Positions 32,326 to 43,240 of a stretch of 64,000 nt of DNA are shown here, piece after piece. The notes beneath the pieces are model-generated. The model had not been told where the DNA came from and made no database searches. It saw only the letters and a program-made list of their open reading frames with translations. The translations under genes and the position numbers were made by a program. Each line of letters starts with the position of its first letter. Position 1 is the stretch's first letter. This stretch comes from Euonymus europaeus (Eukaryota; Streptophyta; Magnoliopsida; Celastrales; Celastraceae), in NCBI GenBank assembly GCA_963580455.1, contig OY756970.1:5580001-5644000 (forward strand), in the 5' to 3' direction.

Positions 32326-33376
32326 CTCCTGATGTTTGGTTTTATCCTCGAGAGTCCGGATAGGACTTCATTATGATGATCTTCTATGATTTGTGAGATT
32401 ATGGAGGGATGATTTGTAGAGCGTGGGACCCACATCGGGCGACCCAGCTTATTGGATGATTTATCGATGGTTTCGATCGGGTACGTACCTGGAGACCGGA
32501 TTGAGGTGAGGTACATCCTAGGGGACGCTCTTCGATGTAGGCGATGCTATCGAGTACCTGATGTAGGCTCGATCCTCATCCAATCTGGGGAGTACCTGGA
32601 CTGGGAGACACCTTGCGGGGATCAGGGTGGGTCCAGGGGAGGATTTTCTGTTGTTATGTGGATATGAGTTGATACGGATTTGTGTTGATACGGATTTGAG
32701 TTGATATGGATTTGAGTTGGATTATGATTGAGTACTGATTTGAGAGTTGTACTTGAGGATGGTAGTGGTGGAGCCTACTCGGTATCTACCCTACGGATTG
32801 ACTGATTGTGATGAGTTGTGATGTGTATCACTTATGGTTTCTCTGTATGTATTCTATATCTTACAGGCTTTCTTACTTTATCTCTGATTTACTGGAGTTC
32901 GGTGATACGGGAGTGTATCACTATTTGAGTTTCCTGTTCATTTCACTTACCTCTTGAGCTTTTACTTTCCGTTTATTCTGATGATTGATATTCCTCTATA
33001 TCCCTACTGAGCTTTGTAGCTCATCCCTTTCATTCACATGTTTTCAGGTGAGATAGCCGGAGTGGATGATCAGCGCAGGGATGCGTGAGGCGTGATGTAG
33101 CTGGTGGGAATGGTTTGACTGTCTGTAGTATCTGTGTTTTGTACGGTATTCCGTATCTATGAGATATTCCGCTGTAGACTCTGGTTTGTATGTTACATTC
33201 CATTATGGCAGTATTTGGGATTTGGTTGAGACATATATATGTGAGATTACTTATGTAGTGTTTGGGTAGCTTGGGGTGTAAATCCGGTTCGGGGAACGGA
33301 GGAGTTCCCTGCCGGTCACGTCTCTGGGATTCATGGGTGCTCATCTGCACCTATCTGGGAGAGGGGCGTGACAGTT

Positions 33377-33387
33377 TGGTATCAGAG
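33377..33387 (+). other. C primer binding site, initiator tRNA-Met
   Basis: TGGTATCAGAG, complementary to the 3' end of plant initiator tRNA-Met, three bases after the 5' LTR. Normal for chromoviruses. Confidence 0.9.
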
Positions 33388-33533
33388 GTGGTCAGTTAGT
33401 TTTTGGAGTGGTTATTCGGTTTCTTTTGTTTTTCCCCAGCTACACATCACGCGCTTCCCGGCTGATCTGGCGAGTTATTTTCTTTTACGTTTGAGGTATT
33501 TGACTTATGTAGTTATACGTTTACGTTTCGGAT

Positions 33534-34174
33534 ATGGTAGACACACGTAGATGGTGACACTCAGAATACCTGTTGAGAGAAGAGCTCTATTGGCTTCAGC
33601 ATTTTTAGAGGATGATGCTTATGTCTGGTGGGAGAGTATGACTATTGGTAGGGAGAGTATGGAGATGCCATGGACGGAGTTTGAGACTCTGTTTCTTGCA
33701 CAGTATGTTCCCCAGGCCATTCGCGTTGCGAAGGCCAAGGAGTTTCTGGAGCTGATTCAGAGTAGAGATATGACGGTGTCACAGTATCAGGCACGGTTTG
33801 AGGAGCTTGGCCGATATGGAGAGGAGTACATTGCCACTGAGGAGAAGAAGATACTGAGATTTCAGTGCGGGCTGAAACCCCGCATTTCAGAGCGTTTAGC
33901 AGGGATGATGGTTCGTACTTATCGGGAGTCCATTGATAGGGCACTTGATATAGAGAGGAGCATGGTTGATTCACAGGATTATTGGGAGCTTCATAAGAGG
34001 AAGTACGGAGATACTTCTTCTGCCTCAGGGAGCAGTAGTAGACAGAGGACTGAGGGTCAGAGACAGAGACCCAGACAGGATCAGGGGCAGAGATTCCAGG
34101 ACAGGAGACAGGACCGTCCGAGTCAGCAGCAGAGTTCTCAGAGACAGGGACAGCAGGGTCCGCAGCAGCGATAG
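33534..34174 (+). pseudogene. C gag with deleted N-terminal half
   Basis: The probable original start (33534, MVDTRRW) runs straight into a stop at 33555. The remaining gag frame begins within RIPVERRALLASAFLEDDAYVWWESM, the middle of the Retrotrans_gag domain, and continues to SRDMTVSQYQARFEELGRYG and a Gln/Arg-rich stretch. The natural reading is an internal deletion, removing on the order of 100 codons, plus a frame change. It ends at TAG (34172-34174), in the same frame as pol; the codon lies in a CAG-rich run, so CAG to TAG is likely. Confidence 0.8.
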
Positions 34175-37100
34175 CAGGGTCCACGACAGGGACAGGGGTC
34201 CATATCTGGATTGTATTGTTATGCGTGTGGTCATACAGGGCACATGATATCGGACTGTCCCAGGGCGGATAGCCCATTGTGTTTCTCTTGTGGACTACCA
34301 GGACATGTTCAGAGGTATTGCCCGAGGAGTCGTACAGCACCATCAGGCAGAGGACAGGGAGCCCCAGCACTTGCAGCACCAGCACCTAGAGCTCCAGCAG
34401 GCAGAGGGGCCAGACCTCCAGCACCACCAGTGAGACAGCAGCAGAGGCAGGGCCAGAGAGCTGGAGTTTATGCAGTTGCACCTGAGCCAGCACCAGAGCG
34501 TGATTTCATTGGAGGTAGAGTTTTACTTTTTAGTTCTTGGGCTCGTGTTCTATTTGATACCGGTGCCACACATTCGTTTATTTCTACCTCTTTTGTTGAG
34601 GCATTGGGGTTAGAGATTTCGGATTTGGATAGGAGATTGGTAGTGGATTCTCCGTTGGGGTCAGGTACCGTGGTGAGGAGCATTTGTAGGGGTTGTATCT
34701 TTCGATTTGCTGATCACGAGTTTCGAGCGGACTTATATGTTATGGAGTTCACTGATTACGATGTGATACTTGGATTGGACTGGTTGACTGACTATGATGC
34801 TGTGATAGATTGTACAGAGCGTAGGGTCACGCTGACATCACCATCTGGGCGAGTTAGTTTTTGTGGGTCGCGGGTTGTTACATGTTCACATTTTCTTGAC
34901 AACCCACGATATACTGACTGTCTAGTGGCGAGCTTGACTTCTACATCGGAGATTGAGGCTAGTACCGCTGTGCCAGTGGTAGAGGAGTATTTGGATGTAT
35001 TTCCTGATGAGTTACCAGGATTATCACCACAGCGGGAGATTGATTTTGTGATTGAGTTATATCCGGGTACAGACCCGATTTCTATTCCACCGTATAGGAT
35101 GGCTCCAGCAGAGTTGAGGGAGTTGGATAGGCAGTTGCGGGAGTTGCAGGGTCTAGGATTTATCAGACCCAGTACTTCACCATGGGGTGCTCCAGTCCTC
35201 TTCGTGAAGAAGAAGGACGGATCGATGAGGATGTGTGTGGACTACAGGAAGTTGAATAGGGTGACTGTGAAGAATAAGTACCCGTTACCGAGGATAAATG
35301 ATTTGTTTGATCAATTGAGGGGTAGTCACTATTACTCCAAGATTGATCTCAGGTCAGGTTATCACCAGTTGAGGATTCGAGAGGAGGACATATCGAAGAC
35401 GGCATTTCGTACTCGATATGGTCATTATGAGTTTCTGGTCATGCCGTTTGGGCTGACCAATGCCCCAGCAGCTTTTATGGATTTGATGCATAGAGTGTTC
35501 AGACAGTATCTTGACCAGTTTGTGATAGTCTTCATCGATGATATATTGGTGTATTTGGCCACAGAGGAGGAGCATAGGGGGCATTTGGAGATTGTTCTGC
35601 AGACACTCAGAGAGCATCAGTTGTATGCCAAGCTGAGTAAGTGCGAGTTTTGGGCAACTCAGGTGAAATTCTTAGGGTATGTGATATCCAGAGATGGAGT
35701 GGCAGTGGATCCTGCCAAGGTGGAGGCTGTGTTGGATTGGAGGACTCCGAGGACAGTGGGAGAGATTCGTAGTTTCCTGGGATTAGCAGGTTACTACAGG
35801 AGGTTTATAGAGGGATTTTCACGGATTGCTTCACCGATGACTGAGTTGACGCGGAAGGGTGTTCCTTTCGTGTGGACTGATAGATGTGAGCAGGCTTTTC
35901 GGGAGCTGAAGACCCGACTCACATCACCTCCAGTCCTGACTATTCCAGATAGTGGTATTGGTTATCATGTATATTGTGATGCTTCAGGGATTGGTTTAGG
36001 TTGTGTGCTTATGCAGCAGGATAGGGTGGTGGAGTATGCTTCACGACTGTTGAAGCCACATGAGAGGAATTATCCTGTACATGATTTGGAGTTGGCTGCT
36101 ATAGTGTTCGCACTTAAGCAGTGGAGACATTACCTTTATGGGGAGCAGTTTGAGGTGTTTTCAGATCACAGGAGTTTACGACACTTATTTACACAGAAGG
36201 ATCTGAATCAGAGGCAGCGGAGATGGATGGAGTACCTTGGAGATTATGATTTCTCATTGCAGTATCATCCAGGCAAGGCCAATGTGGTGGCTGACGCCTT
36301 GAGTAGGAAGTTGGCAGTGGCACGACTGTCACTGCGGGAGTTTGAGTTGGTGGACATCATTGGGCAGTACCGACTAGATGTTAGTGACAGGGGTGATAGA
36401 TGTTCCCTGAGCAGTTTGGTGAGTCGTCCAGCACTAGTACAGAAGGTGTTGGATGCACAGCTTGGTGATGCGATGTTTGATGATATTGAGGATATGGATG
36501 GTTGGATTCGAGGTGTTGATGGAGGAGTTCGTTTTAGAAGCCGATTGGTGGTTCCAGAAGATGTTGAGTTGAGAGATGAGATACTTAGAGAGGCACATTA
36601 TTCTCAGTTCGCGATACATCCTGGTGCTACTAAGATGTATCGAGATGTACGGAGACAGTATTGGTGGAGCGGACTGAAGAGAGATGTGGCCCAGACTGTG
36701 TTGAGATGTCTTACCTGTCAGCAGGTGAAGGCAGAGCATAGGAGACCTCCTGGATTGTTACAGCCGCTTCCATTGCCTGAATGGAAGTGGGAGCATGTGT
36801 GCATGGATTTTGTGATGGGTTTACCGAGGACTGTGAGGAGACATGATACTGTGTGGGTTGTTGTTGATAGATTGACGAAGACTGCTCACTTTTTACCGAT
36901 TCAGCAGACTGACTCGGTGGAGACACTTACTAGACTTTACATTCGAGAGGTCGTACGGCTACATGGGGTACCCGTGTCTATTGTATCTGACAGGGATCCT
37001 CGTTTCACTTCTCGCTTTTGGAGCAGTTTTCAGGACACCCTGGGGACGATGTTGAGTTTTAGTACAGCGTTTCACCCACAGACTGACGGTCAGAGTGAGA

Positions 37101-37846
37101 GGACTATACAGATTTTGGAGGACATGCTTCGGTCGTGTGTTATGGATTTCAGGGGTGATTGGGAGACGCATATTCCACTGGTAGAGTTTGTGTATAACAA
37201 CTCTTATCAGAGTAGTATTCAGATGGCACCATTTGAGGCACTTTATAGTAGACCATGTAGGTCACCACTTTGTTGGTCGGAGGTTGGGGACAGACCCCTG
37301 TTGGGACCAGATTTGATTCAGCAGACCACTGAGGCTGTGGCAGTTATCAGACAGCGACTTTTGACGGCTCAGTCACGTCAGAAGAGTTATGCAGATCGTA
37401 GGCGGAGACCTCTAGAGTTCCAGGTGGGTGATCATGTATTCCTCAAGGTCAGTCCGAAGCGAGGGATACAGCGTTTTGGTAGATCTGGGAAGTTGACTCA
37501 TAGGTTTATTGGACCATTTGAGATCTTGGAGAGAGTAGTGAGTTTGGCTTATAGGTTGGCATTGCCACCACAGTTGTCCGGAGTTCATGGTGTATTTCAT
37601 GTTTCTATGTTACAGAGGTATCATCGGGATCCCTCCCATATTATTGATTGGTCGACTCTGGAGATTGGAGAGGATGCTACCTATGAGGTACGTCCGGTTC
37701 AGATTTTGGATAGCCAGATACGGAGATTACGTTCGAAGACCATACCCTTAGTTAAGGTGTTATGGCAGCATTATGGAGTTCAGGAGGCTACCTGGGAGGT
37801 AGAGTCAGATATGCGGGAGCGCTATCCAGACTTGTTTACGACCTAG
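34175..37846 (+). CDS. C pol polyprotein: knuckles, PR, RT, RNase H, integrase, chromodomain
   Basis: 1223 open codons after the gag TAG; with no ATG before the first knuckle it should be made as part of Gag-Pol. Positions numbered from 34211: two CCHC knuckles (3-16, 24-37), protease DTGA (116-119), RT with D379 and the FIDD box (441-444), RNase H with D590, E627 and D652, integrase with an HHCC finger (H796, H803, C833, C836) and D866, D927, E963 (36 apart), a GPF-type motif (IGPFEIL), and a C-terminal chromodomain-like segment ([16 protein letters not shown]). The chromodomain and tRNA-Met primer place it in the Tekay/Del chromoviruses. All catalytic residues checked are intact. Confidence 0.93.
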   Translation, partial: QGPRQGQGSISGLYCYACGHTGHMISDCPRADSPLCFSCGLPGHVQRYCPRSRTAPSGRGQGAPALAAPAPRAPAGRGARPPAPPVRQQQRQGQRAGVYAVAPEPAPERDFIGGRVLLFSSWARVLFDTGATHSFISTSFVEALGLEISDLDRRLVVDSPLGSGTVVRSICRGCIFRFADHEFRADLYVMEFTDYDVILGLDWLTDYDAVIDCTERRVTLTSPSGRVSFCGSRVVTCSHFLDNPRYTDCLVASLTSTSEIEASTAVPVVEEYLDVFPDELPGLSPQREIDFVIELYPGTDPISIPPYRMAPAELRELDRQLRELQGLGFIRPSTSPWGAPVLFVKKKDGSMRMCVDYRKLNRVTVKNKYPLPRINDLFDQLRGSHYYSKIDLRSGYHQLRIREEDISKTAFRTRYGHYEFLVMPFGLTNAPAAFMDLMHRVFRQYLDQFVIVFIDDILVYLATEEEHRGHLEIVLQTLREHQLYAKLSKCEFWATQVKFLGYVISRDGVAVDPAKVEAVLDWRTPRTVGEIRSFLGLAGYYRRFIEGFSRIASPMTELTRKGVPFVWTDRCEQAFRELKTRLTSPPVLTIPDSGIGYHVYCDASGIGLGCVLMQQDRVVEYASRLLKPHERNYPVHDLELAAIVFALKQWRHYLYGEQFEVFSDHRSLRHLFTQKDLNQRQRRWMEYLGDYDFSLQYHPGKANVVADALSRKLAVARLSLREFELVDIIGQYRLDVSDRGDRCSLSSLVSRPALVQKVLDAQLGDAMFDDIEDMDGWIRGVDGGVRFRSRLVVPEDVELRDEILREAHYSQFAIHPGATKMYRDVRRQYWWSGLKRDVAQTVLRCLTCQQVKAEHRRPPGLLQPLPLPEWKWEHVCMDFVMGLPRTVRRHDTVWVVVDRLTKTAHFLPIQQTDSVETLTRLYIREVVRLHGVPVSIVSDRDPRFTSRFWSSFQDTLGTMLSFSTAFHPQTDGQSERTIQILEDMLRSCVMDFRGDWETHIPLVEFVYNNSYQSSIQMAPFEALYSRPCRSPLCWSEVGDRPLLGPDLIQQTTEAVAVIRQRLLTAQSRQKSYADRRRRPLEFQVGDHVFLKVSPKRGIQRFGRSGKLTHRFIGPFEILERVVSLAYRLALPPQLSGVHGVFHVSMLQRYHRDPSHIIDWSTLEIGEDATYEVRPVQILDSQIRRLRSKTIPLVKVLWQHYGVQEATWEVESDMRERYPDLFTT

Positions 37847-37931
37847 GTATTTTTCGTATTTTATACTAATTATTTTACCTTTGATTACTTAATAATTACC
37901 CTTTAGGTAATTTCGAGGACGAAATTGTTTT

Positions 37932-37946
37932 CCAAGGGGGGGAGGA
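37932..37946 (+). other. C polypurine tract
   Basis: CCAAGGGGGGGAGGA immediately before the 3' LTR, downstream of the phrase TTTCGAGGACGAAATT that commonly precedes the tract in Del/Tekay elements. Confidence 0.85.
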
Positions 37947-40205
37947 TGTAATATCCCGAACCCAAAATTTTAAAAAATATATAATAATTTTTCAAATTTA
38001 ATATTTTTAATAAATACTACATATTTTTAGAAAAATATTGACGCAAGAATCAGCTAAATCGGAGTTGAATTGGATTTGTTATGGATTATAGAAGTTTAAG
38101 TGTTATTTGGGAATAAGGGGCAAAACGGTAATTTTCACCAAAAATCTGGGATAACCCAGATTTTTCTGGTTTTTCCGGCAGATTTGGCCGAAGGAGAGAG
38201 AGAGAGGGGGGAGGAGAGAGAGAGAGAAGAAGTTGTTCGTTTGTGGTCCGATCGGAGCAAGTAAGGTGTCAAATCGAAGCTCGTGGAGAGAGGAACAAAA
38301 CCCAACCAGAATCGTCGTCATCGGACCACCGTAGACGGCGGAATCAGGCGGCGAAGTTTCGGTTTTTCAAGATTTCAAAGCTCGATCCCGGTTGATTCAG
38401 TAGGAATTTTGGAACGAGACAGGTACCATTAGATTTCTGTTGTTGTGGGCTTCGTTTTGATGTAGGAGTGACCGGAAAATTCGCCGGAAAAATGGATTCC
38501 GGCGACCGGCCGGCCGAGTTGACTCAGCTCCGGCGAGTTGACTCGGGTTTGACTGAGTTGACCCGTTGACTCGGGTTTGACCCGTTTTGACTGGGTTGAC
38601 CCGGTTTGACTATTTGACCCGGTTTGACCGTGGACTATTTGACCCGAATTGACTTTGACCGGGTTTGACTTTTGACCCGAGTTGACCGGGTTACCCGAGT
38701 TGACTTTGACCGTTGACTTTTAGGTTGACTTTTGGTTGACTTTTCCGTATTTTGACTGTCGTGTATACGTATCCGTATTTTGATGCAGGAGGTTGATTTG
38801 GAGTTTTCAGACGTATTACAGATTAGCTTAGTCGACATTCCAGGTAGGGATTCTGCCCTAGTTCTTATTTGGGGTTCCGGGGGTTCCGTATTCGACGGAC
38901 TCCTATTTGTCTATTGGTGTGAAATTCCCGGAGGTTGGGAATTTCTCTGTTTATACTCTTATCTGATTTATTTCCGCAATTGCAATATGTTATGATTATA
39001 TGTGGTTGTTTTGGAGGTATATGTACGACTGACAGTATTTTTGTGTCTCTTGCGGGCCCACTATCCTGGTGGGGCCCACCTATCCTCTCGTGGGGCCCAC
39101 TATCCTGGTGGGGCCCACTTATCCTTTTGTGGGCGCATATCCATTGGTGGGGCCCACCTCCTGATGTTTGGTTTTATCCTCGAGAGTCCGGATAGGACTT
39201 CATTATGATGATCTTCTATGATTTGTGAGATTATGGAGGGATGATTTGTAGAGCGTGGGACCCACATCGGGCGACCCAGCTTATTGGATGATTTATCGAT
39301 GGTTTCGATCGGGTACGTACCTGGAGACCGGATTGAGGTGAGGTACATCCTAGGGGACGCTCTTCGATGTAGGCGATGCTATCGAGTACCTGATGTAGGC
39401 TCGATCCTCATCCAATCTGGGGAGTACCTGGACTGGGAGACACCTTGCGGGGATCAGGGTGGGTCCAGGGGAGGATTTTCTGTTGTTATGTGGATATGAG
39501 TTGATACGGATTTGTGTTGATACGGATTTGAGTTGATATGGATTTGAGTTGGATTATGATTGAGTACTGATTTGAGAGTTGTACTTGAGGATGGTAGTGG
39601 TGGAGCCTACTCGGTATCTACCCTACGGATTGACTGATTGTGATGAGTTGTGATGTGTATCACTTATGGTTTCTCTGTATGTATTCTATATCTTACAGGC
39701 TTTCTTACTTTATCTCTGATTTACTGGAGTTCGGTGATACGGGAGTGTATCACTATTTGAGTTTCCTGTTCATTTCACTTACCTCTTGAGCTTTTACTTT
39801 CCGTTTATTCTGATGATTGATATTCCTCTATATCCCTACTGAGCTTTGTAGCTCATCCCTTTCATTCACATGTTTTCAGGTGAGATAGCCGGAGTGGATG
39901 ATCAGCGCAGGGATGCGTGAGGCGTGATGTAGCTGGTGGGAATGGTTTGACTGTCTGTAGTATCTGTGTTTTGTACGGTATTCCGTATCTATGAGATATT
40001 CCGCTGTAGACTCTGGTTTGTATGTTACATTCCATTATGGCAGTATTTGGGATTTGGTTGAGACATATATATGTGAGATTACTTATGTAGTGTTTGGGTA
40101 GCTTGGGGTGTAAATCCGGTTCGGGGAACGGAGGAGTTCCCTGCCGGTCACGTCTCTGGGATTCATGGGTGCTCATCTGCACCTATCTGGGAGAGGGGCG
40201 TGACA
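37947..40205 (+). repeat. C 3' LTR
   Basis: 2259 bp, the longer form containing the 39 bp missing from the 5' LTR. One single-base difference from the 5' LTR was noticed (GGATTTG at about 31267 against GGAGTTG at about 38061). A short open frame across its end (40094-40205) is fortuitous. Confidence 0.95.
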
Positions 40206-41543
40206 CTTCTCCACCTTTGCATGATGATTTTCCAGATGAGCATCTCTTTGTTGTGTTGCGTGCACCTTGGTTTGCGGATATTGTGAATTACCTTGTCTCT
40301 GAGCAATTACCTTCTCATTGGAATGTTCAAGACAATCGTAGGTTCCTTTCTGAGGTTCGATTCTATTACTTCGACTCACCTTATCTTTTTAAATATTGTG
40401 CTGATCAGTTGGTGAGACATTGTATTCCTAATGATGAGTTTGCTTCTGTGTTTGAGTTTTGTCATTCTAGGGCTTGTGGTGGTCACTTTGCAGCCCAAAA
40501 AACTGTTGCAAAAATTTTACAAAGTGGACTTTATTGGCCTACCATGTTTAAAGATGTTGTGTTGTGGTGTAAAGCATGTGAATCTTGTCAAAAACTTGGA
40601 AAAATCACAGTAAGGAACATGATGCCCCTTTCTCCCATATTGACCCTTGAGATATTTGATTGTTGGGGAATTGACTTTATGGGACCTTTTCCTATTTCTA
40701 ATGGTTATATGTATATCTTGCTTGCTGTTGATTATGTTTCCAAGTGGTAGAAGCTATACCATGTAGAACCAATGATCATAAGGTTGTGATTAAATTTTTA
40801 AAAGACTTGTTTGCACGTTTTGGCATGCCCAAGGCCATAATTAGTGATGGGGGTTCTCATTTTTGTAACAAACCTTTTCAAAATCTCATAAAGAAATATG
40901 GAGTGACTCACAAGGTCTCTACTCCATATCACACACAGACTAATGGCCAAGCTGAGTTGGCTAATAGAGAGATCAAGGTCATTCTTGAAAAGACAGTTCA
41001 TCCTAATAGGAAGGATTGGTATGATAAATTACTTGATTCTCTTTGGGCTTATAGAATTGCATTCAAAACCACTCTTGGCATGTCACCTTATCGTTTGGTT
41101 TATGGTCGTGCTTGTCATTTACCTGTTGAGATTCAACATCATGCTTCTGGGCTATTAAAAAGATTAATTCTTCACTTGATGATGCCCAAGGCTTGAGAAA
41201 GTTGCAGATTTCAGAGCTAGAAGAAGCAAGAAGGGAGGCCTATGACAATGCCAAACTGTCCAAGGAGAGGATGAAAGCCTTGCATGACAAGAAGATCTTG
41301 GACAAGAAATTCTTCCCTGAGCAAGAGGTGCTTCTCTACAATTCTAGGCTCCATATTTTTCCAGGAAAGTTGAAGAGTCGTTGGAGTGGCCTTTACATTG
41401 TCAAGAAGGTTCATTCCCATGGTGCTGTGGATATTTCCAATCCAAAGAATGGGACCACCTTCACTGTGAATGGACAAAGGCTCAAGCCATTCCTTGCTCC
41501 CTATGCACCAGAGGATGAGACACTCCTTCTACAGGATGTCTAG
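40206..41543 (+). pseudogene. B integrase, second part of pol, broken
   Basis: Resumes the B polyprotein after element C (SPPLHDDFPDEHLF). HHCC finger: HSRACGGHFAAQ with WCKACESCQK. Catalytic D in WGIDFMGPF. A 1-nt loss near 40746 breaks KW|VEAIP; the next frame (40751-41196) has the second catalytic D (ISDGGSHFC) and E (NGQAELANRE). A further frame change near 41193 leads to the C-terminus (KLQISELEEARREAYDNA, GKLKSRWSGLYIV), typical of Athila integrases. It inserts element DNA into the host genome in intact relatives. The end at 41543 is the natural stop. Confidence 0.88.
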
Positions 41544-43193
41544 GGAGTTCTCTCAACTTCTCCTGCTGTTATTTGATTATCCATATACCTAGTCATGGGG
41601 GTGCTGGTGCCGTGACATTACTCTGTTTGTTTGTGATACTTTTGGAGTATTGTAGTCTTAGAACCACTTAGTGGTTTGCATTTGCATTGAATAATTACTT
41701 ACTGTGTACCATTTTGTTCATTCCATCCATGGAGACCATGTCTTACTCTAGTTGGGGGTGGGGGTGCCCAGTTTGTGTTTGGTTTAGTTTTTCAAAAGAA
41801 ATTCAAAACTAAAAGTTTTTTTTAAAAAAAAAAGGAAGAAAAAATTCTGGAACTGTGTGTTGTGAAAAGCTTTGCATTGCTGTGATTCCTTGATTGCCCA
41901 TGATGAAAAATATGAACTATGACTTGTAGTGGGAGACATATAAGATCCCTTGGATTGTGCTTGACTTTTTAGTTTTTCTTGTTTTGAAGTTTGGACTATT
42001 TCTCTTTTCCTTGAGCACATGACCATGAGGTTTTGAAGTGTTGGACATTTAGAGAAGTTTTGCTTAGTGTTAGTCTTTTGAATCTCACAAACACTAGAAC
42101 TCACTTGATAAACTCTTGAGGCGAAATCCTAGTCCACATTTTGACTGATGAGATGACATAAGGCCTTCTTTGGTCGTTTGAGCTTAATTTCTAGCCTACC
42201 ATACTTTAAATTTATCCCTAGGTGTCCCTTCCTAGCCATATGTTAACCTTTTTATTTCAGCACCTACATATGTACCTAGCTGAACAAAATTTCCCCCATG
42301 CATCACCCGCGCAATTGGATATACATGTTTTTATGGGATGCTTGTGCATATCATCATGCATATGGGTTGAGTGATGCGTTTTTTTGATGGTGCATTTTGT
42401 AAGGTGTTGTTTGCTTTAAATTGAAACAGAAAAGAAAAAAAATAGCAAAAGAAGGCAACAACTTAGTTCATTGAATGAAAATATCCAAGTTTGGGATATA
42501 TGTATAGAGTAAGACGGTTGCATGTCATCAATAAAATCAATGTGGCACATATATACAAAAAAATAAAAAAAAATGAGAGTAGAGAAAGAAAAAGCAAAGT
42601 GAGTGTGAAAAAGGTGAGTTGGGACTACTTTGGGGTATATGTGCATGCATGCATATGTATGACCATTGTTACATTGACATGTATATTTGAGTTGTGGTTT
42701 TAGCCTAAAATTTCCATTTTGACATACCCATAGCCTCAACCTACGTTACATGCTTTAAAAGTCCTATTGGATCATTGGTTTTGTGTTGGGGCTACATTAG
42801 TGGAGAAAAGTTTTGAAAAGTAAGCATATGGCGGCTTGCACTTCATGTTTGAGATTCATTTTATGAGCAAATTTTGCATTTTCTAATCTAAAGTGATGGC
42901 ATGGATGTTCCAAGTGCTCACGCACACACACACTTGAGAATGGTTCAGTTTTAGAATGAAGCAACATTTTTAGTTAAAATCAAGACTTGGTTGAGATTTG
43001 TGCTCTCTTGCATCTTTGTCATGTGTTTATTCTGTGGGTTAAACATTTAGGGAAGAACTTGTCTGTCACGCCCCTCTCCCAGATAGGTGCATATGAACAC
43101 CCATGAATCCCAGAGACGTGACCGGCAGGGAATCCTTCCGTTCCCTGAACCGGATTTACACCCCAAGCTACCCAAACACTACATAAGTAATCT

Positions 43194-43240
<47 letters not shown>

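Larger units (their letters stand above)
31154..33373 (+). repeat. C 5' LTR
   Basis: 2220 bp. Holds a GA-rich block (about 31398-31436), a dense TTGAC array (31735-31924) and five GGGCCCAC sites (32222-32325). It lacks 39 bp present in the 3' LTR between two TTGACT words (junction at 31925), a simple replication-slippage or unequal-repeat deletion; the solo copy at 43064 has the longer form. Confidence 0.95.
31154..40205 (+). mobile_element. Complete chromovirus (Tekay/Del type) element C
   Basis: 9052 bp with LTRs at 31154-33373 and 37947-40205, starting TGTAATATCCC and ending GGGGCGTGACA, a perfect 5-bp duplication CTTCT (31149-31153 and 40206-40210), a tRNA-iMet primer site, a polypurine tract and a long open pol frame with a C-terminal chromodomain. 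By eye the LTRs differ at one base plus a 39-bp gap in the left copy, so insertion is very recent. The gag N-terminus is deleted and a TAG splits gag from pol, so this copy cannot make normal Gag by itself. Confidence 0.95.

Noticed and set aside
32103..32376. Tryptophan/proline-rich frames over the GGGCCCAC array
   Set aside because: They are translations of the short DNA repeat in two frames and occur identically in both LTRs; not a gene.
40094..40205. Open frame crossing from the C 3' LTR into the B integrase
   Set aside because: The part before 40206 is LTR sequence that is also present at 33262-33373 without a gene; the join is fortuitous and only the downstream part is integrase.
42416..42739. 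Hydrophobic minus-strand frame in the 3' part of B, considered as an env-like protein
   Set aside because: Wrong strand for an Athila env gene, low-complexity Phe/Leu content from T/A-rich DNA, and no conserved motif.
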